DNA of 64,000 nt from Petrolisthes cinctipes (Eukaryota; Arthropoda; Malacostraca; Decapoda; Porcellanidae): assembly GCA_033782935.1 (NCBI GenBank), contig JAWQEG010000623.1, forward strand, positions 576,001-640,000, read 5' to 3'. Below the pieces are notes generated by a model, which worked only from the letters and a program-made list of their open reading frames with translations, had not been told where the DNA came from and made no database searches. This document shows positions 13,499-27,500 of the stretch, piece after piece. The first letter of the stretch is position 1. Each line of letters opens with the position of its first letter. Both the position numbers and the translations under genes were made by a program.

Positions 13499-16400
13499 CT
13501 AGCAAGGAGTAGGCATGTACAGATCGCTTCTGGGACCCAACAATATCGAATTTTCGGGTGTTTTCACCCTGAATTTGAGATATAAACGGGTACAGAAGAT
13601 CCATGCACATATCGACTTTTTACAACTAAAATATAAATTTTTAGCATGCTTTGAGCATATATATTGAAAATATTCTAGCACTGAGTAGGCATGTACAGAT
13701 CGCTTCTGGGACCCAAAAATATTGAATTTTCTGGTGTTTTGAGCCTGAATTTGAGATATAAACGGGTACTGAAGACTCATGCACATATCGACTTTTTGTA
13801 CCTAAATTATCGATTTTGAGCATGTTTTGGGTCTGTGTCTTGAAAACTTTCTAGCAAGGAGTAGGCATATACAGATCGCTTCTGTGACCCAAAAATATCG
13901 AATTTTCGGGTGTTTTGAGCTTAAATTTGAGATATAAACGGGTACTGAAGATGCATGCACAAATCGACTTTTTGCACCTAAAATATCGATTTTGAGCATG
14001 TTTTAGGTCTGTTTCTTGAAAACATTATAGCCAAAAGTAGGCATGTACAGATCGCTTCTGGGACCCGAAAATATCCAATTTTCGGGAGTTTTGAGCCTCA
14101 ATTTGAGATATAAACGGGTACAGAAGATGCATGAACATATCGAGTTTAGACACTTAAAATATCGATTTTTAGCATGTTTTGAGCCTATATTTTGAAAACA
14201 TTCCAGCACTGAGTAGGCATGCACAGATCGCTTCAGGTACCCAAAAATATCGTATTTTCGGGTGTTTTGAGCCTGAATTTGAGATATAAACGGGTACAGA
14301 AGATGAATGCACATATCGACTTTGGGCACCCAAAATATCGATTTTTAGCATGTTTTGGCCCTATATTTTGAAAATATTCTAGCACTGAGTAGGAATGTAC
14401 AGATCGCTTCTGCGACCCAAAAATATCGAATTTTCAGTTGTTTTGAGCCTGAATTTGAGATATAAACGGGTACTGAAGATGCATGCACATATCGACTTTT
14501 TGCACCTAAAATATCGATTTTAAGCATGTTTTGGGTCTGTATCTTGAAAACATTCTAGCAAGGAGTAGGCATGTACAGATCGCTTTTGGGACACAAAAAT
14601 ATCGAATTTTCGGGTGTTTTGAGCCTGAATTTGAGATATAAACGGGTACTGAAGATGCATGCACGAATCGACTTTTTGCACCTAAAATATCGATTTTGAG
14701 CATGTTTTAGGTCTGTTTCTTGAAAACATTATAGCAAGGAGTAGGCATGTACAGATCGCTTCTGGGACCCGAAAATATCCAATTTTCGGGAGTTTTGAGC
14801 CTCAATTTGAGATATAAACGGGTACAGAAGATGCATGAACATATCGACTTTAGACACTTAAAATATCGATTTTTAGCATGTTTTGAGCCTATATTTTGAA
14901 AACATTCCAGAACTGAGTAGGCATGCACAGATCGCTTCTGGTACCCAAAAATATCGTATTTTCGGGTGTTTTGAGCTTGAATTTGAGATATAAACGGGTA
15001 CAGAAGAAGCATGCACATATCGACTTTGGGCACTCAAAATATCGATTTTTAGCATGTTTTGGGCCTATATTTTGAAAATATTCTAGCACTGAGTAGGCAT
15101 GTACAGATCGCTTCTGCGACCCAAAAATATCGAATTTTCAGTTGTTTTGAGCCTGATTTTGAGATATAAACGGGTACTGAAGATACATGCACATATCGAC
15201 TTTTTGCACCTAAAATATCTATTTTGAGCGAGTTTTGGGTCTGTATCTTGAAAACATTCTAGCAAGGAGTAGGCATGTACAGATCGCTTCTGGGACACAA
15301 AAATATCGAATTTTCGGGTGTTGTGAGCCTGAATTTGAGATATAAACGGGTACTGAAGATACATGCACATATCGACTTTTTGCACCTAAAATATCGATTT
15401 TAAGCATGTTTTGGGTCTGTTTTTTTAAAACATTCTAGCAAGGAGTAGGCATGTACAGATCGATTCTGGGGCCCGAAAATATCGAATTTTCGGGAGCTTT
15501 CAGCCTGAATTTGAGATATAAACGGGTACAGAAGATCCATGCACATATCGACTTTTTACACCTAAAATATAAATTTTTAGCATGCTTTGAGCATATATAT
15601 TGAAAATATTCTAGCACTGAGTAGGCATGTACAGATCGCTTCTGGGACCCAAAAATATTGAATTTTCTGGTGTTTTGAGCCTGAATTTGAGATATAAACG
15701 GGTACTGAAGATTCATGCACATATCGACTTTTTGTACCTAAATTATCGATTTTGAGCATGTTTTGGGTCTGTGTCTTGAAAACTTTCTAGCAAGGAGTAG
15801 GCATATACAGATCGCTTCTGTGACCCAAAAATATCGAATTTTCGGGTGTTTTGAGCTTAAATTTGAGATATAAACGGGTACTGAAGATGCATGCACAAAT
15901 CGACTTTTTGCACCTAAAATATCGATTTTGAGCATGTTTTAGGTCTGTTTCTTGAAAACATTATAGCCAAAAGTAGGCATGTACAGATCGCTTCTGGGAC
16001 CCGAAAATATCCAATTTTCGGGAGTTTTGAGCCTCAATTTGAGATATAAACGGGTACAGAAGATGCATGAACATATCGAGTTTAGACACTTAAAATATCG
16101 ATTTTTAGCATGTTTTGAGCCTATATTTTGAAAACATTCCAGCACTGAGTAGGCATGCACAGATCGCTTCAGGTACCCAAAAATATCGTATTTTCGGGTG
16201 TTTTGAGCCTGAATTTGAGATATAAACGGGTACAGAAGATGAATGCACATATCGACTTTGGGCACCCAAAATATCGATTTTTAGCATGTTTTGGGCCTAT
16301 ATTTTGAAAATATTCTAGCACTGAGTAGGAATGTACAGATCGCTTCTGCGACCCAAAAATATCGAATTTTCAGTTGTTTTGAGCCTGAATTTGAGATATA

Positions 16401-17370
16401 AACGGGTACTGAAGATGCATGCACATATCGACTTTTTGCACCTAAAATATCGATTTTAAGCATGTTTTGGGTCTGTATCTTGAAAACATTCTAGCAAGGA
16501 GTAGGCATGTACAGATCGCTTTTGGGACACAAAAATATCGAATTTTCGGGTGTTTTGAGCCTGAATTTGAGATATAAACGGGTACTGAAGATGCATGCAC
16601 GAATCGACTTTTTGCACCTAAAATATCGATTTTGAGCATGTTTTAGGTCTGTTTCTTGAAAACATTATAGCAAGGAGTAGGCATGTACAGATCGCTTCTG
16701 GGACCCGAAAATATCCAATTTTCGGGAGTTTTGAGCCTCAATTTGAGATATAAACGGGTACAGAAGATGCATGAACATATCGACTTTAGACACTTAAAAT
16801 ATCGATTTTTAGCATGTTTCGAGCCTATATTTTGAAAACATTCCAGCACTGAGTAGGCATGCACAGATCGCTTCTGGTACCCAAAAATATCGTATTTTCG
16901 GGTGTTTTGAGCTTGAATTTGAGATATAAACGGGTACAGAAGAAGCATGCACATATCGACTTTGGGCACTCAAAATATCGATTTTTAGCATGTTTTGGGC
17001 CTATATTTTGAAAATATTCTAGCACTGAGTAGGCATGTACAGATCGCTTCTGCGACCCAAAAATATCGAATTTTCAGTTGTTTTGAGCCTGATTTTGAGA
17101 TATAAACGGGTACTGAAGATACATGCACATATCGACTTTTTGCACCAAAAATATCTATTTTTAGCGAGTTTTGGGTCTGTATCTTGAAAACATTCTAGCA
17201 AGGAGTAGGCATGTACAGATCGCTTCTGGGACACAAAAATATCGAATTTTCGGGTGTTGTGAGCCTGAATTTGAGATATAAACGGGTACTGAAGATACAT
17301 GCACATATCGACTTTTTGCACCTAAAATATCGATTTTAAGCATGTTTTGGGTCTGTTTTTTTAAAACATT
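13499..17370. repeat. 11-monomer (1936 bp) higher-order repeat, two tandem copies
   Basis: Blocks starting near 13499 and 15435 match at an offset of exactly 1936 bp, which is 11 x 176. Diagnostic shared variants include the unusual TATAAATTTTTAGCATGC (near 13632 and 15568), the CCAAAAGTAGG variant (near 14031 and 15967) and GTTTAGACACTT after CGA (near 14134 and 16070). Similarity is weaker over the first 70 or so bases. The same pair is carried in copy B (near 30048-33919), so the 11-mer doubling is older than the 16.5-kb event. Confidence 0.9.
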
Positions 17371-20300
17371 CTAGCAAGGAGTAGGCATGTACAGATCGCT
17401 TCTGGGGCCCGAAAATATCGAATTTTCGGGAGCTTTCAGCCTGAATTTGAGATATAAACGGGTACAGAAGATGCATGCACATATCGACTTTGGACACCTA
17501 AAATATCGAGTTTTATCATATTTTAAGCCTATATTTTGAAAACATTCCTGCACTAAGTAGGCATGCACAGATCGCTTCTGGGACCCAAAAATATCGAATT
17601 TTCGGTTGTTTTGAGCCTGAATTTGAGATATAAACGGGTACAGAAGATGCATGAACATATCGACTTTAGACACTTAAAATATCGATTTTTAGCATGTTTT
17701 GAGCCTATATTTTGAAAACATTCCAGCACTGAGTAGGCATATACAGATCGCTTCTGGGACCCAAAATCATTGATTTTTCGGGTATTTTGAGCCTGAATTT
17801 GAGATATAAACGGGTACAGAAGATGCGTGCACATATAGACTTTGGGCACCCAAAATATCGATTTGGAGCATGTTTTTGGCCTGTATCTTTAAAACATACT
17901 AGCAAGGAGTAGGCATGTACAGATTGCTTATGGGACCCAAAAATATCGAATTTTCGGGTGTTTTGAGCCTGAATTTGAGATATAAACGGGTACAGAAGAT
18001 GCATGCATATATCGACTTTAGACACTTAAAATATCGATTTTTAGCATGTTTTGAGCCTATATTTTGAAAACATTCCAGCACTGAGTAGGCATGTACAGAT
18101 CGCTTCAGGTACCCCAAAATATCGTATTTTCGGGTGTTTTGAGCCTGAATTTGAGATATAAACGGGTACAGAAGATGAATGCACATATCGACTTTGGGCA
18201 CCCAAAATATCGATTTTTAGCATGTTTTGGGCCTATATTTTGAAAATATTCTAGCACTGAGTAGGCATGTACAGATCGCTTCTGCGACCTAAAAATATCG
18301 AATTTTCAGTTGTTTTGAGCCTGAATTTGAGATATAAACGGGTACTGAAGATGCATGCACATATCGACTTTTTGCACCTAAAATATCGATTTTAAGCATG
18401 TTTTGGGTCTGTTTTTTGAAAACATTCTAGCAAGGAGTAGGCATGTACAGATCGCTTTTGGGGCCCGAAAATATCGAATTTTCGGGAGCTTTCAGCCTGA
18501 ATTTGAGATATAAACGGGTACAGAAGATGCATGCACATATCGACTTTGGACACCTAAAATATCGATTTTTATCATATTTTGAGCCTATATATTGAAAACA
18601 TTCTAGCACTAAGTAGGCATGCACAGATCGCTTCTGGGACCCAAAAATATTGAATTTTCGGGTGTTTTGAGCCTGAATTTGAGATATAAACGGGTACAGA
18701 AGATGCATGAACATATCGACTTTAGACACTTAAAATATCGATTTTTAGCATGTTTTGAGCCTATATTTTGAAAACATTCCAGCACTGAGTAGGCATATAC
18801 AGATCGCTTCTGGGACCCAAAATCCTTGATTTTTCGGGTGTTTTGAGCCTGAATTTGAGATATAAACGGGTACAGAAGATGCGTGCACATATAGACTTTG
18901 GGCACCCAAAATATCGATTTGGAGCATGTTTTTGGCCTGTATCTTTAAAACATACTAGCAAGGAGTAGGCATGTACAGATTGCTTATGGGACCCAAAAAT
19001 ATCGAATTTTCGGGTGTTTTGAGCCTGAATTTGAGATATAAACGGGTACAGAAGATACATGCATATATAGACTTTGGGCACCCAAAATATCGATTTTGAG
19101 CATTTTTTGTGCATGAATTCTGAAAACATTTCAGAATTGAGTAGGCATGTATAGATCGCTTCTGGGAACGAAAAATATTGATTTTTCAGGTGTTTTGAGC
19201 CTGAATTTGAGATATAATCGGGTACTGAAGATGCATGCACATATCGACTTTTTGCACCTGACATATCGATTTTTAAGCATGTTTTGGGTCTGTATCTTAA
19301 ATACATACTAGCAAGGAGTAGGCATGTACAGATTGCTTCTGGGACCCAAAAATATCGAATTTTCGGGTGTTTTGAGCCTGAATTTGAGATATAAACGGGT
19401 ACAGAAGATGCATGCACATATCGACTTTGGACTCCTAAAATATCGATTTTTAGCATGTTTTAAGCTTATATATTGAAAACATTCTAGCACTGAGTAGGCA
19501 TGCACAGATCGCTTCTGGGACCCAAAAATATCGAATTTTCGGGTGTTTTGAGCCTGAATTCGAGATATAAACGGGTACTGAAGATACATGCAAATATCGA
19601 CTTTTTGCACCTAAAATATCGATTTTAAGCATGTTTTGGGTCTGTATCTTGAAAACATTCTAGCACGGAGTAGGCATGTACAGATCGCTTCCGGGACACA
19701 AAAATATCGAATTTTCAGGTGTTTTGAGCCTGAATTAGAGATATAAACGGGTACTGAAGATGCATGCACATATCGACTTTGGGCACCTAAAATATCGATT
19801 TTAAGCATGTTTTGGGTCTTTTTTATTAAAACATTCTAGCAAGGAGTAGGCATGTACAGATCGCTTCTGGGGCCCGAAAAAATCGAATTTTCGGGAGCTT
19901 TCAGCCTGAATTTGAGATATAAACGGGTACAGAAGATGCATGCACATATCAACTTTGGACACCTAAAATATCGATTTTTATCATATTTTGAGCCTATATT
20001 TTGTAAACATTCTAGCACTAAGTAGGCATGTACAGATCGCTTCTGGGACACAAAAATATCGAATTTTCGGGTGTTGTGAGCCTGAATTTGAGATATAAAC
20101 GGGTACTGAAGATGCATGCACATATCGACTTTTTGCACCTAAAATATCGATTTTGAGCATGTTTTGGGTCTGTATCTTTAATACATTCTAGCACGGAGTA
20201 GGCATGTACAGATCGCTTCTGGGAACGAAAAAAATTGATTTTTCAGGTGTTTTGAGCCTGAATTTGAGATATAATCGGGTACTGAAGATGCATGCACATA

Positions 20301-23300
20301 TCGACTTTTTGCACCTGACATATCGATTTTTAAGCATGTTTTGGGTCTGTATCTTAAAAACATACTAGCAAGGAGTAGGCATGTACAGATTGCTTCTAGG
20401 ACCCAAAAATATCGAATTTTCAGGTGTTTTGAGCCTGAACTTGAGATATAAACGGGTACAGAAGATGCATGCGCATATCGACTTTTTGCACCTAAAATAT
20501 CTATTTTGAGCGAGTTTTGGGTCTGTATCTTGAAAACATTCTAGCAAGGAGTAGGCATGTACAGATCGCTTCTGGGACACAAAAATATCGAATTTTTGGG
20601 TGTTGTGAGCCTGAATTTGAGATATAAACGGGTACTGAAGATACATGCACATATCGACTTTTTGCACCTAAAATATCGATTTTAAGCATGTTTTGGGTCT
20701 GTTTTTTTAAAACATTCTAGCAAGGAGTAGGCATGTACAGATCGCTTCTGGGGCCCGAAAATATCGAATTTTCGGGAGCTTTCAGCCTGAATTTGAGATA
20801 TAAACGGGTACAGAAGATGCATGCACATATCGACTTTGGACACCTAAAATATCGAGTTTTATCATATTTTAAGCCTATATTTTGAAAACATTCCTGCACT
20901 AAGTAGGCATGCAGAGATCGCTTCTGGGACCCAAAAATATCGAATTTTCGGTTGTTTTGAGCCTGAATTTGAGATATAAACGGGTACAGAAGATGCATGA
21001 ACATATCGACTTTAGACACTTAAAATATCGATTTTTAGCATGTTTTGAGCCTATATTTTGAAAACATTCCAGCACTGAGTAGGCATATACAGATCGCTTC
21101 AGGGACCCAAAATCATTGATTTTTCGGGTATTTTGATCCTGAATTTGAGATATAAACGGGTACAGAAGATGCGTGCACATATAGACTTTGGGCACCCAAA
21201 ATATCGATTTGGAGCATGTTTTTGGCCTGTATCTTTAAAACATACTAGCAAGGAGTAGGCATGTACAGATTGCTTATGGGACCCAAAAATATCGAATTTT
21301 CGGGTGTTTTGAGCCTGAATTTGAGATATAAACGGGTACAGAAGATGCATGCATATATCGACTTTAGACACTTAAAATATCGATTTTTAGCATGTTTTGA
21401 GCCTATATTTTGAAAACATTCCAGCACTGAGTAGGTATGCACAGATCGCTTCAGGTACCCCAAAATATTGTATTTTCGGGTGTTTTGAGCCTGAATTTGA
21501 GATATAAACGGGTACAGAAGATGAATGCACATATCGACTTTGGGCACCCAAAATATCGATTTTTAGCATGTTTTAGGCCTATATTTTGAAAATATTCTAG
21601 CACTGAGTAGGCATGTACAGATCGCTTCTGCGACCTAAAAATATCGAATTTTCAGTTGTTTTGAGCCTGAATTTGAGATATAAACGGGTACTGAAGATGC
21701 ATGCACATATCGACTTTTTGCACCTAAAATATCGATTTTAAGCATGTTTTGGGTCTGTTTTTTGAAAACATTCTAGCAAGGAGTAGGCATGTACAGATCG
21801 CTTTTGGGGCCCGAAAATATCGAATTTTCGGGTGTTTTGAGCCTGAATTTGAGATATAAACGGGTACAGAAGATGCATGAACATATCGACTTTAGACACT
21901 TAAAATATCGATTTTTAGCATGTTTTGAGCCTATATTTTGAAAACATTCCAGCACTGAGTAGGCATATACAGATCGCTTCTGGGACCCAAAATCATTGAT
22001 TTTTCGGGTGTTTTGAGCCTGAATTTGAGATATAAACGGGTACAGAAGATGCGTGCACATATAGACTTTGGGCACCCAAAATATCGATTTGGAGCATGTT
22101 TTTGGCCTGTATCTTTAAAACATACTAGCAAGGAGTAGGCATGTACAGATTGCTTATGGGACCCAAAAATATCGAATTTTCGGGTGTTTTGAGCCTGAAT
22201 TTGAGATATAAACGGGTACAGAAGATGCATGCATATATAGACTTTGGGCACCCAAAATATCGATTTTGAGCATTTTTTGTGCATGAATTCTGAAAACATT
22301 TCAGAATTGAGTAGGCATGTATAGATCGCTTCTGGGAACGAAAAATATTGATTTTTCAGGTGTTTTGAGCCTGAATTTGAGATATAATCGGGTACTGAAG
22401 ATGCATGCACATATCGACTTTTTGCACCTGACATATCGATTTTTAAGCATGTTTTGGGTCTGTATCTTAAATACATACTAGCAAAGAGTAGGCATGTACA
22501 GATTGCTTCTGGGACCCAAAAATATCGAATTTTCGGGTGTTTTGAGCCTGAATTTGAGATATAAACGGGTACAGAAGATGCATGCACATATCGACTTTGG
22601 ACTCCTAAAATATCGATTTTTAGCATGTTTTAAGCTTATATATTGAAAACATTCTAGCACTGAGTAGGCATGCACAGATCGCTTCTGGGACCCAAAAATA
22701 TCGAATTTTCGGGTGTTTTGAGCCTGAATTCTTGATATAAACGGGTACTGAAGATACATGCACATATCAACTTTGGACACCTAAAATATCGATTTTAAGC
22801 ATGTTTTGGGTCTGTTTTTTTAAAACATTCTAGCAAGGAGTAGGCATGTACAGATCGCTTCCGGGACACAAAAATATCGAATTTTCAGGAGTTTTGAGCC
22901 TGAATTAGAGATATAAACGGGTACTGAAGATGCATGCACATATCGACTTTGGGCACCTAAAATATCGATTTTAAGCATGTTTTGGGTCTGTTTTTTGAAA
23001 ACATTCTAGCAAGGAGTAGGCATGTACAGATCGCTTTTGGGGCCCGAAAATATCGAATTTTCGGGTGTTTTGAGCCTGAATTTGAGATATAAACGGGTAC
23101 AGAAGATGCATGAACATATCGACTTTTTGCACCTGACATATCGATTTTTAAGCATGTTTTGGGTCTGTATCTTAAAAACATACTAGCAAGGAGTAGGCAT
23201 GTACAGATTGCTTCTAGGACCCAAAAATATCGAATTTTCAGGTGTTTTGAGCCTGAACTTGAGATATAAACGGGTACAGAAGATGCATGCACATATCGAC

Positions 23301-24062
23301 TTTTTGCACCTAAAATATCTATTTTGAGCGATTTTTGGGTCTGTATCTTGAAAACATTCTAGCAAGGAGTAGGCATGTACAGATCGCTTCTGGGACACAA
23401 AAATATCGAATTTTTGGGTGTTGTGAGCCTGAATTTGAGATATAAACGGGTACTGAAGATACATGCACATATCGACTTTTTGCACCTAAAATATCGATTT
23501 TAAGCATGTTTTGGGTCTGTTTTTTTAAAACATTCTAGCAAGGAGTAGGCATGTACAGATCGCTTCTGGGGCCCGAAAATATCGAATTTTCGGGAGCTTT
23601 CAGCCTGAATTTGAGATATAAACGGGTACAGAAGATGCATGCACATATCGACTTTGGACACCTAAAATATCGAGTTTTATCATATTTTAAGCCTATATTT
23701 TGAAAACATTCCTGCACTAAGTAGGCATGCAGAGATCGCTTCTGGGACCCAAAAATATCGAATTTTCGGTTGTTTTGAGCCTGAATTTGAGATATAAACG
23801 GGTACAGAAGATGCATGAACATATCGACTTTAGACACTTAAAATATCGATTTTTAGCATGTTTTTAGCCTATATTTTGAAAACATTCCAGCACTGAGTAG
23901 GCATATACAGATCGCTTCTGGGACCCAAAATCATTGATTTTTCGGGTATTTTGATCCTGAATTTGAGATATAAACGGGTACAGAAGATGCGTGCACATAT
24001 AGACTTTGGGCACCCAAAATATCGATTTGGAGCATGTTTTTGGCCTGTATCTTTAAAACATA
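17371..24062. repeat. 19-/16-monomer higher-order repeat (3346 and 2818 bp spacings)
   Basis: A block beginning near 17371 starts again near 20717 (offset 3346 bp, 19 monomers plus 2 bp) and near 23535 (offset 2818 bp, 16 monomers plus 2 bp). All begin with the same variant run: TTTTTTTAAAACATTC, then GGGGCCCGAAAATATCG and GGGAGCTTTCAGCC. The second copy is shorter because monomers are missing; its offset against the first falls from 3346 to 3170 bp near 18600/21800. The third is truncated. Copies 1 and 2 recur in copy B near 33920 and 37266. Confidence 0.85.
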
Positions 24063-24598
24063 CTAGCAAGGAGTAGGCATGTACAGATCGCTTTTGGGGC
24101 CCGAAAATATCGAATTTTCGGGTGTTTTGAGCCTGAATTTGAGATATAAACGGGTACAGAAGATGCATGAACATATCGACTTTAGACACTTAAAATATCG
24201 ATTTTTAGCATGTTTTGAGCCTATATTTTGAAAACATTCCAGCACTGAGTAGGCATATACAGATCGCTTCTGGGACCCAAAATCATTGATTTTTCGGGTG
24301 TTTTGAGCCTGAATTTGAGATATAAACGGGTACAGAAGATGCGTGCACATATAGACTTTGGGCACCCAAAATATCGATTTGGAGCATGTTTTTGGCCTGT
24401 ATCTTTAAAACATACTAGCAAGGAGTAGGCATGTACAGATTGCTTATGGGACCCAAAAATATCGAATTTTCGGGTGTTTTGAGCCTGAATTTGAGATATA
24501 AACGGGTACAGAAGATGGATACACATATGGACTTTGTGCACATAAAATATCGATTTTGAGCATGTTTTGGGTCTGTATTTTGAAAATATTCTAGCACT
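23127..24598. repeat. satellite spacer between the two large duplicated blocks
   Basis: About 1.47 kb of the same 176-bp satellite separates copy A from copy B. Its monomers are not new: parts match the 20717 block (third partial higher-order repeat from about 23535), the 21773 block (near 24063-24365), and near its right end the 9025-9120 monomer at an offset of 15488 bp (88 monomers). It therefore looks like a patchwork of earlier array segments. No gene is seen. Confidence 0.85.
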
Positions 24599-27500
24599 GA
24601 GTAGGCATGTACAGATCGCTTCTGGGACCCAAAAATATCCAATTTTCGAGAGTTTTGAGCCTCAATTTGAGATATAAACGGGTACAGAAGATGCATGAAC
24701 ATATCGACTTTAGACACTTAAAATATCGATTTTTAGCATGTTTTGAGCCTATATTTTGAAAACATTCCAGCACTGAGTAGGCATGCACAGATCGCTTCTG
24801 GTACCCAAAAATATCGTATTTTCGGGTGTTTTGAGCCTGAATTTGAGATATAAACGGGTTCAGTAGAAGCATGCACATATCGACTTTGGGCACCCAAAAT
24901 ATCGATTTTTAGCATGTTTTGGGCCTATATTTTGAAAATATTCTAGCACTGAGTAGGCATGTACATATCGCTTGTGCAACCCAAAAATATCGAATTTTCA
25001 GGTGTTTTGAGCCTGAATTTGAGATATAAACGGGTACTGAAGATACATGCACATATCGACTTTTTGCACCTAAAATATCTATTTTGAGCGAGTTTTGGGT
25101 CTGTATCTTGAAAACATTCTAGCAAGGAGTAGGCATGTACAGATCGATTCTGGGAACCAAAAATATCGAATTTTCTGGTGTTTTGAGCCTGAATTTGAGA
25201 TATAAACGGGTACAGAAGATGCATGCACATATCGACTTTTTGCACCTAAAATATCGATTTTGAGCATGTTTTGGGTATTTATCGTGAAAACATTCTAGCA
25301 AGGAGTAGGCATGTACAGATCGCTTCTGGGAGCGATAAATTTCGAATTTTCGGGTATTTTGAGCCTGAATTTGAGATATAAACGGGTACAGAAGATGCAT
25401 ACACATATGAACTTTGGGCACCTAAAATATCGATTTTCAGCATGTTTTGGGCCTGTATTTTGAAAATACTATAACAGAGAGTAGGCATGTACAGATTGCA
25501 TCTGGGACCCAAAAATCTCGAATTTTCGGGTGTTTTGAGCCCGAATTTGAGATATAAACGGGTACAGAAGATGGATACACATATGGACTTTGTGCACATA
25601 AAATATCGATTTTGAGCATGTTTTGGGTCTGTATTTTGAAAATATTCTAGCACTGAGTAGGCATGTACAGATAACTTCTGAGACCCAAAAATATCGAATT
25701 TTTGGGTGTTTTGAGCCTGAATTTGGGATACAAACGGATACAGAAGATGCATGAACATATCGACTTTAGACACTTAAAATATCGATTTTTAGCATGTTTT
25801 GAGCTTATATTTTGAAAACATTCCTGCACTGAGTAGGCATGTACAGATCGCTTCTGGGAACGAAAAATATCGAATTTTCGGGTGTTTTGAGCCTAAATTT
25901 GAGATATAAACGGGTACTGAAGATGCATGCACATATCGACTCTTTGCACCTAAAATATTGATTTTCAGCATGTTTTGGGCCTGTATGTTGAAAACATTCT
26001 AGCAAGGAGTAGGCATGTACAGATCGCTTCTGGGACCCAAAAATATCGAATTTTCGGGTGTTTTGAGCCTGAATTTGAGATATAAACGGGTACTGAAGAT
26101 GCATGCACATATCGACTCTTTGCACCTAAAATATCGATTTTTAGCATATTTTGAGCCTATATATGGAAAACATTCTAGCACTGAGTAGGCATGCACAGAT
26201 CGCTTCTGGGACCCAAAAATATCGAATTTTCGGGTGTTTTGAGCCTGAATTTGGGATATAAACGGGTACAAAAGATGCATACACATATTGACTTTGGGAT
26301 CCTAAAATATCGATTTTGAGCATGTTTTGGGCCTGTATTTTGAAAACATTCTAGCAAGGAGTAGGCATGTACAGATCGCTTCTGGGACCCAAAAATATCG
26401 AATTTTTGGGTGTTTTGAGCCTTTATTTGAGATATAAACGGGTACAGAAGATGCATTCACATATCGACTTTGGGCACCCAAAATATCGAATTTGAGCATG
26501 TTTTGGGCATGTATTCCGGAAATACTCTAACACGGAGTAGGCATGTACAGATCGCTTCTGGGACCCAAAAATATCGAATTTTCGAGAGTTTTGAGCCTCA
26601 ATTTGAGATATAAACGGGTACAGAAGATGCATAAACATATCGAATTTAGACACTTAAAATATCGATTTTTAGCATGTTTTGAGCCTATATTTTGATAACA
26701 TTCCAGCACTGAGTAGGCATGCACAGATCGCTTCTGGTACCCAAAAATATCGTATTTTCGGGTGTTTTGAGCCTGAATTTGAGATTTAAACGGGTACAGT
26801 AGAAGCATGCACATATCGACTTTGGACACCCAAAATATCGATTTTTTGCATGTTTTGGGCCTATATTTTGAAAATATTCTAGCACTGAGTAGGCATGTAC
26901 ATATCGCTTGTGCGACCCAAAAATATCGAATTTTCAGGTGTTTTGAGCCTGAATTTGAGATATAAACGGGTACTGAAGATACATGCACATATCGACTTTT
27001 TGCACCTAAAATATCTATTTTGAGCGAGTTTTGGGTCTGTATCTTGAAAACATTCTAGCAAGGAGTAGGCATGTACAGATCGCTTCTGGGACACAAAAAT
27101 ATCGAATTTTCGGGTGTTTTGAGCCTGAATTTGAGATATATAGGGGGAAATGAAGATGCAAGCACATATCGACTTTTTACACCTAAAATATCGATTTTAA
27201 GCATGTTTTGGGTCTGTTTTTTGAAAACATTCTAGCAAGGAGTAGGCATGTACAGATCGCTTCTGGGGCCCGAAAATATCGAATTTTCGGGTGCTTTCAG
27301 CCTGAATTTGAGATATAAACGGATACAGAAGATGCATGAACATATCGACTTTAGACACTTAAAATATCGATTTTTAGCATGTTTTGAGCCTATATTTTGA
27401 AAACATTCCAGCACTGAGTAGGCATATACAGATCGCTTCTGGGACCCAAAATCATTGATTTTTCGGGTTTTTTGAGCCTGAATTTGAGATATAAACGGGT

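Larger units (their letters stand above)
8051..23126. repeat. large satellite segmental duplication, copy A (~15.08 kb)
   Basis: This stretch of about 86 monomers is matched by 24599-39675 at an offset of 16548 bp, changing to 16549 bp after a one-base difference in a T run near 13290 (T4 here, T5 in copy B). Only scattered single-base differences were noticed, for example 11751-11762 (GGAATAGGC here, GGAGTAGGC in copy B). On the left, identity stops at 8051/24599, where the preceding bases read CAAG here and CACT in copy B. On the right it stops at 23126/39675, where CGACTTT continues as TTGCACC here and AGACACT in copy B. The block contains the 11-mer and 19-mer repeats listed separately. 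No gene is seen. Confidence 0.93.

Noticed and set aside
18761..19456. 231-residue minus-strand frame, recurring at 21931-22626, 35310-36005, 38480-39175 and 39713-40408.
   Set aside because: It is the longest repeat-derived frame, about four monomers long, and recurs only because the higher-order repeat recurs. The peptide is a tandem translation of the monomer in successive frames.
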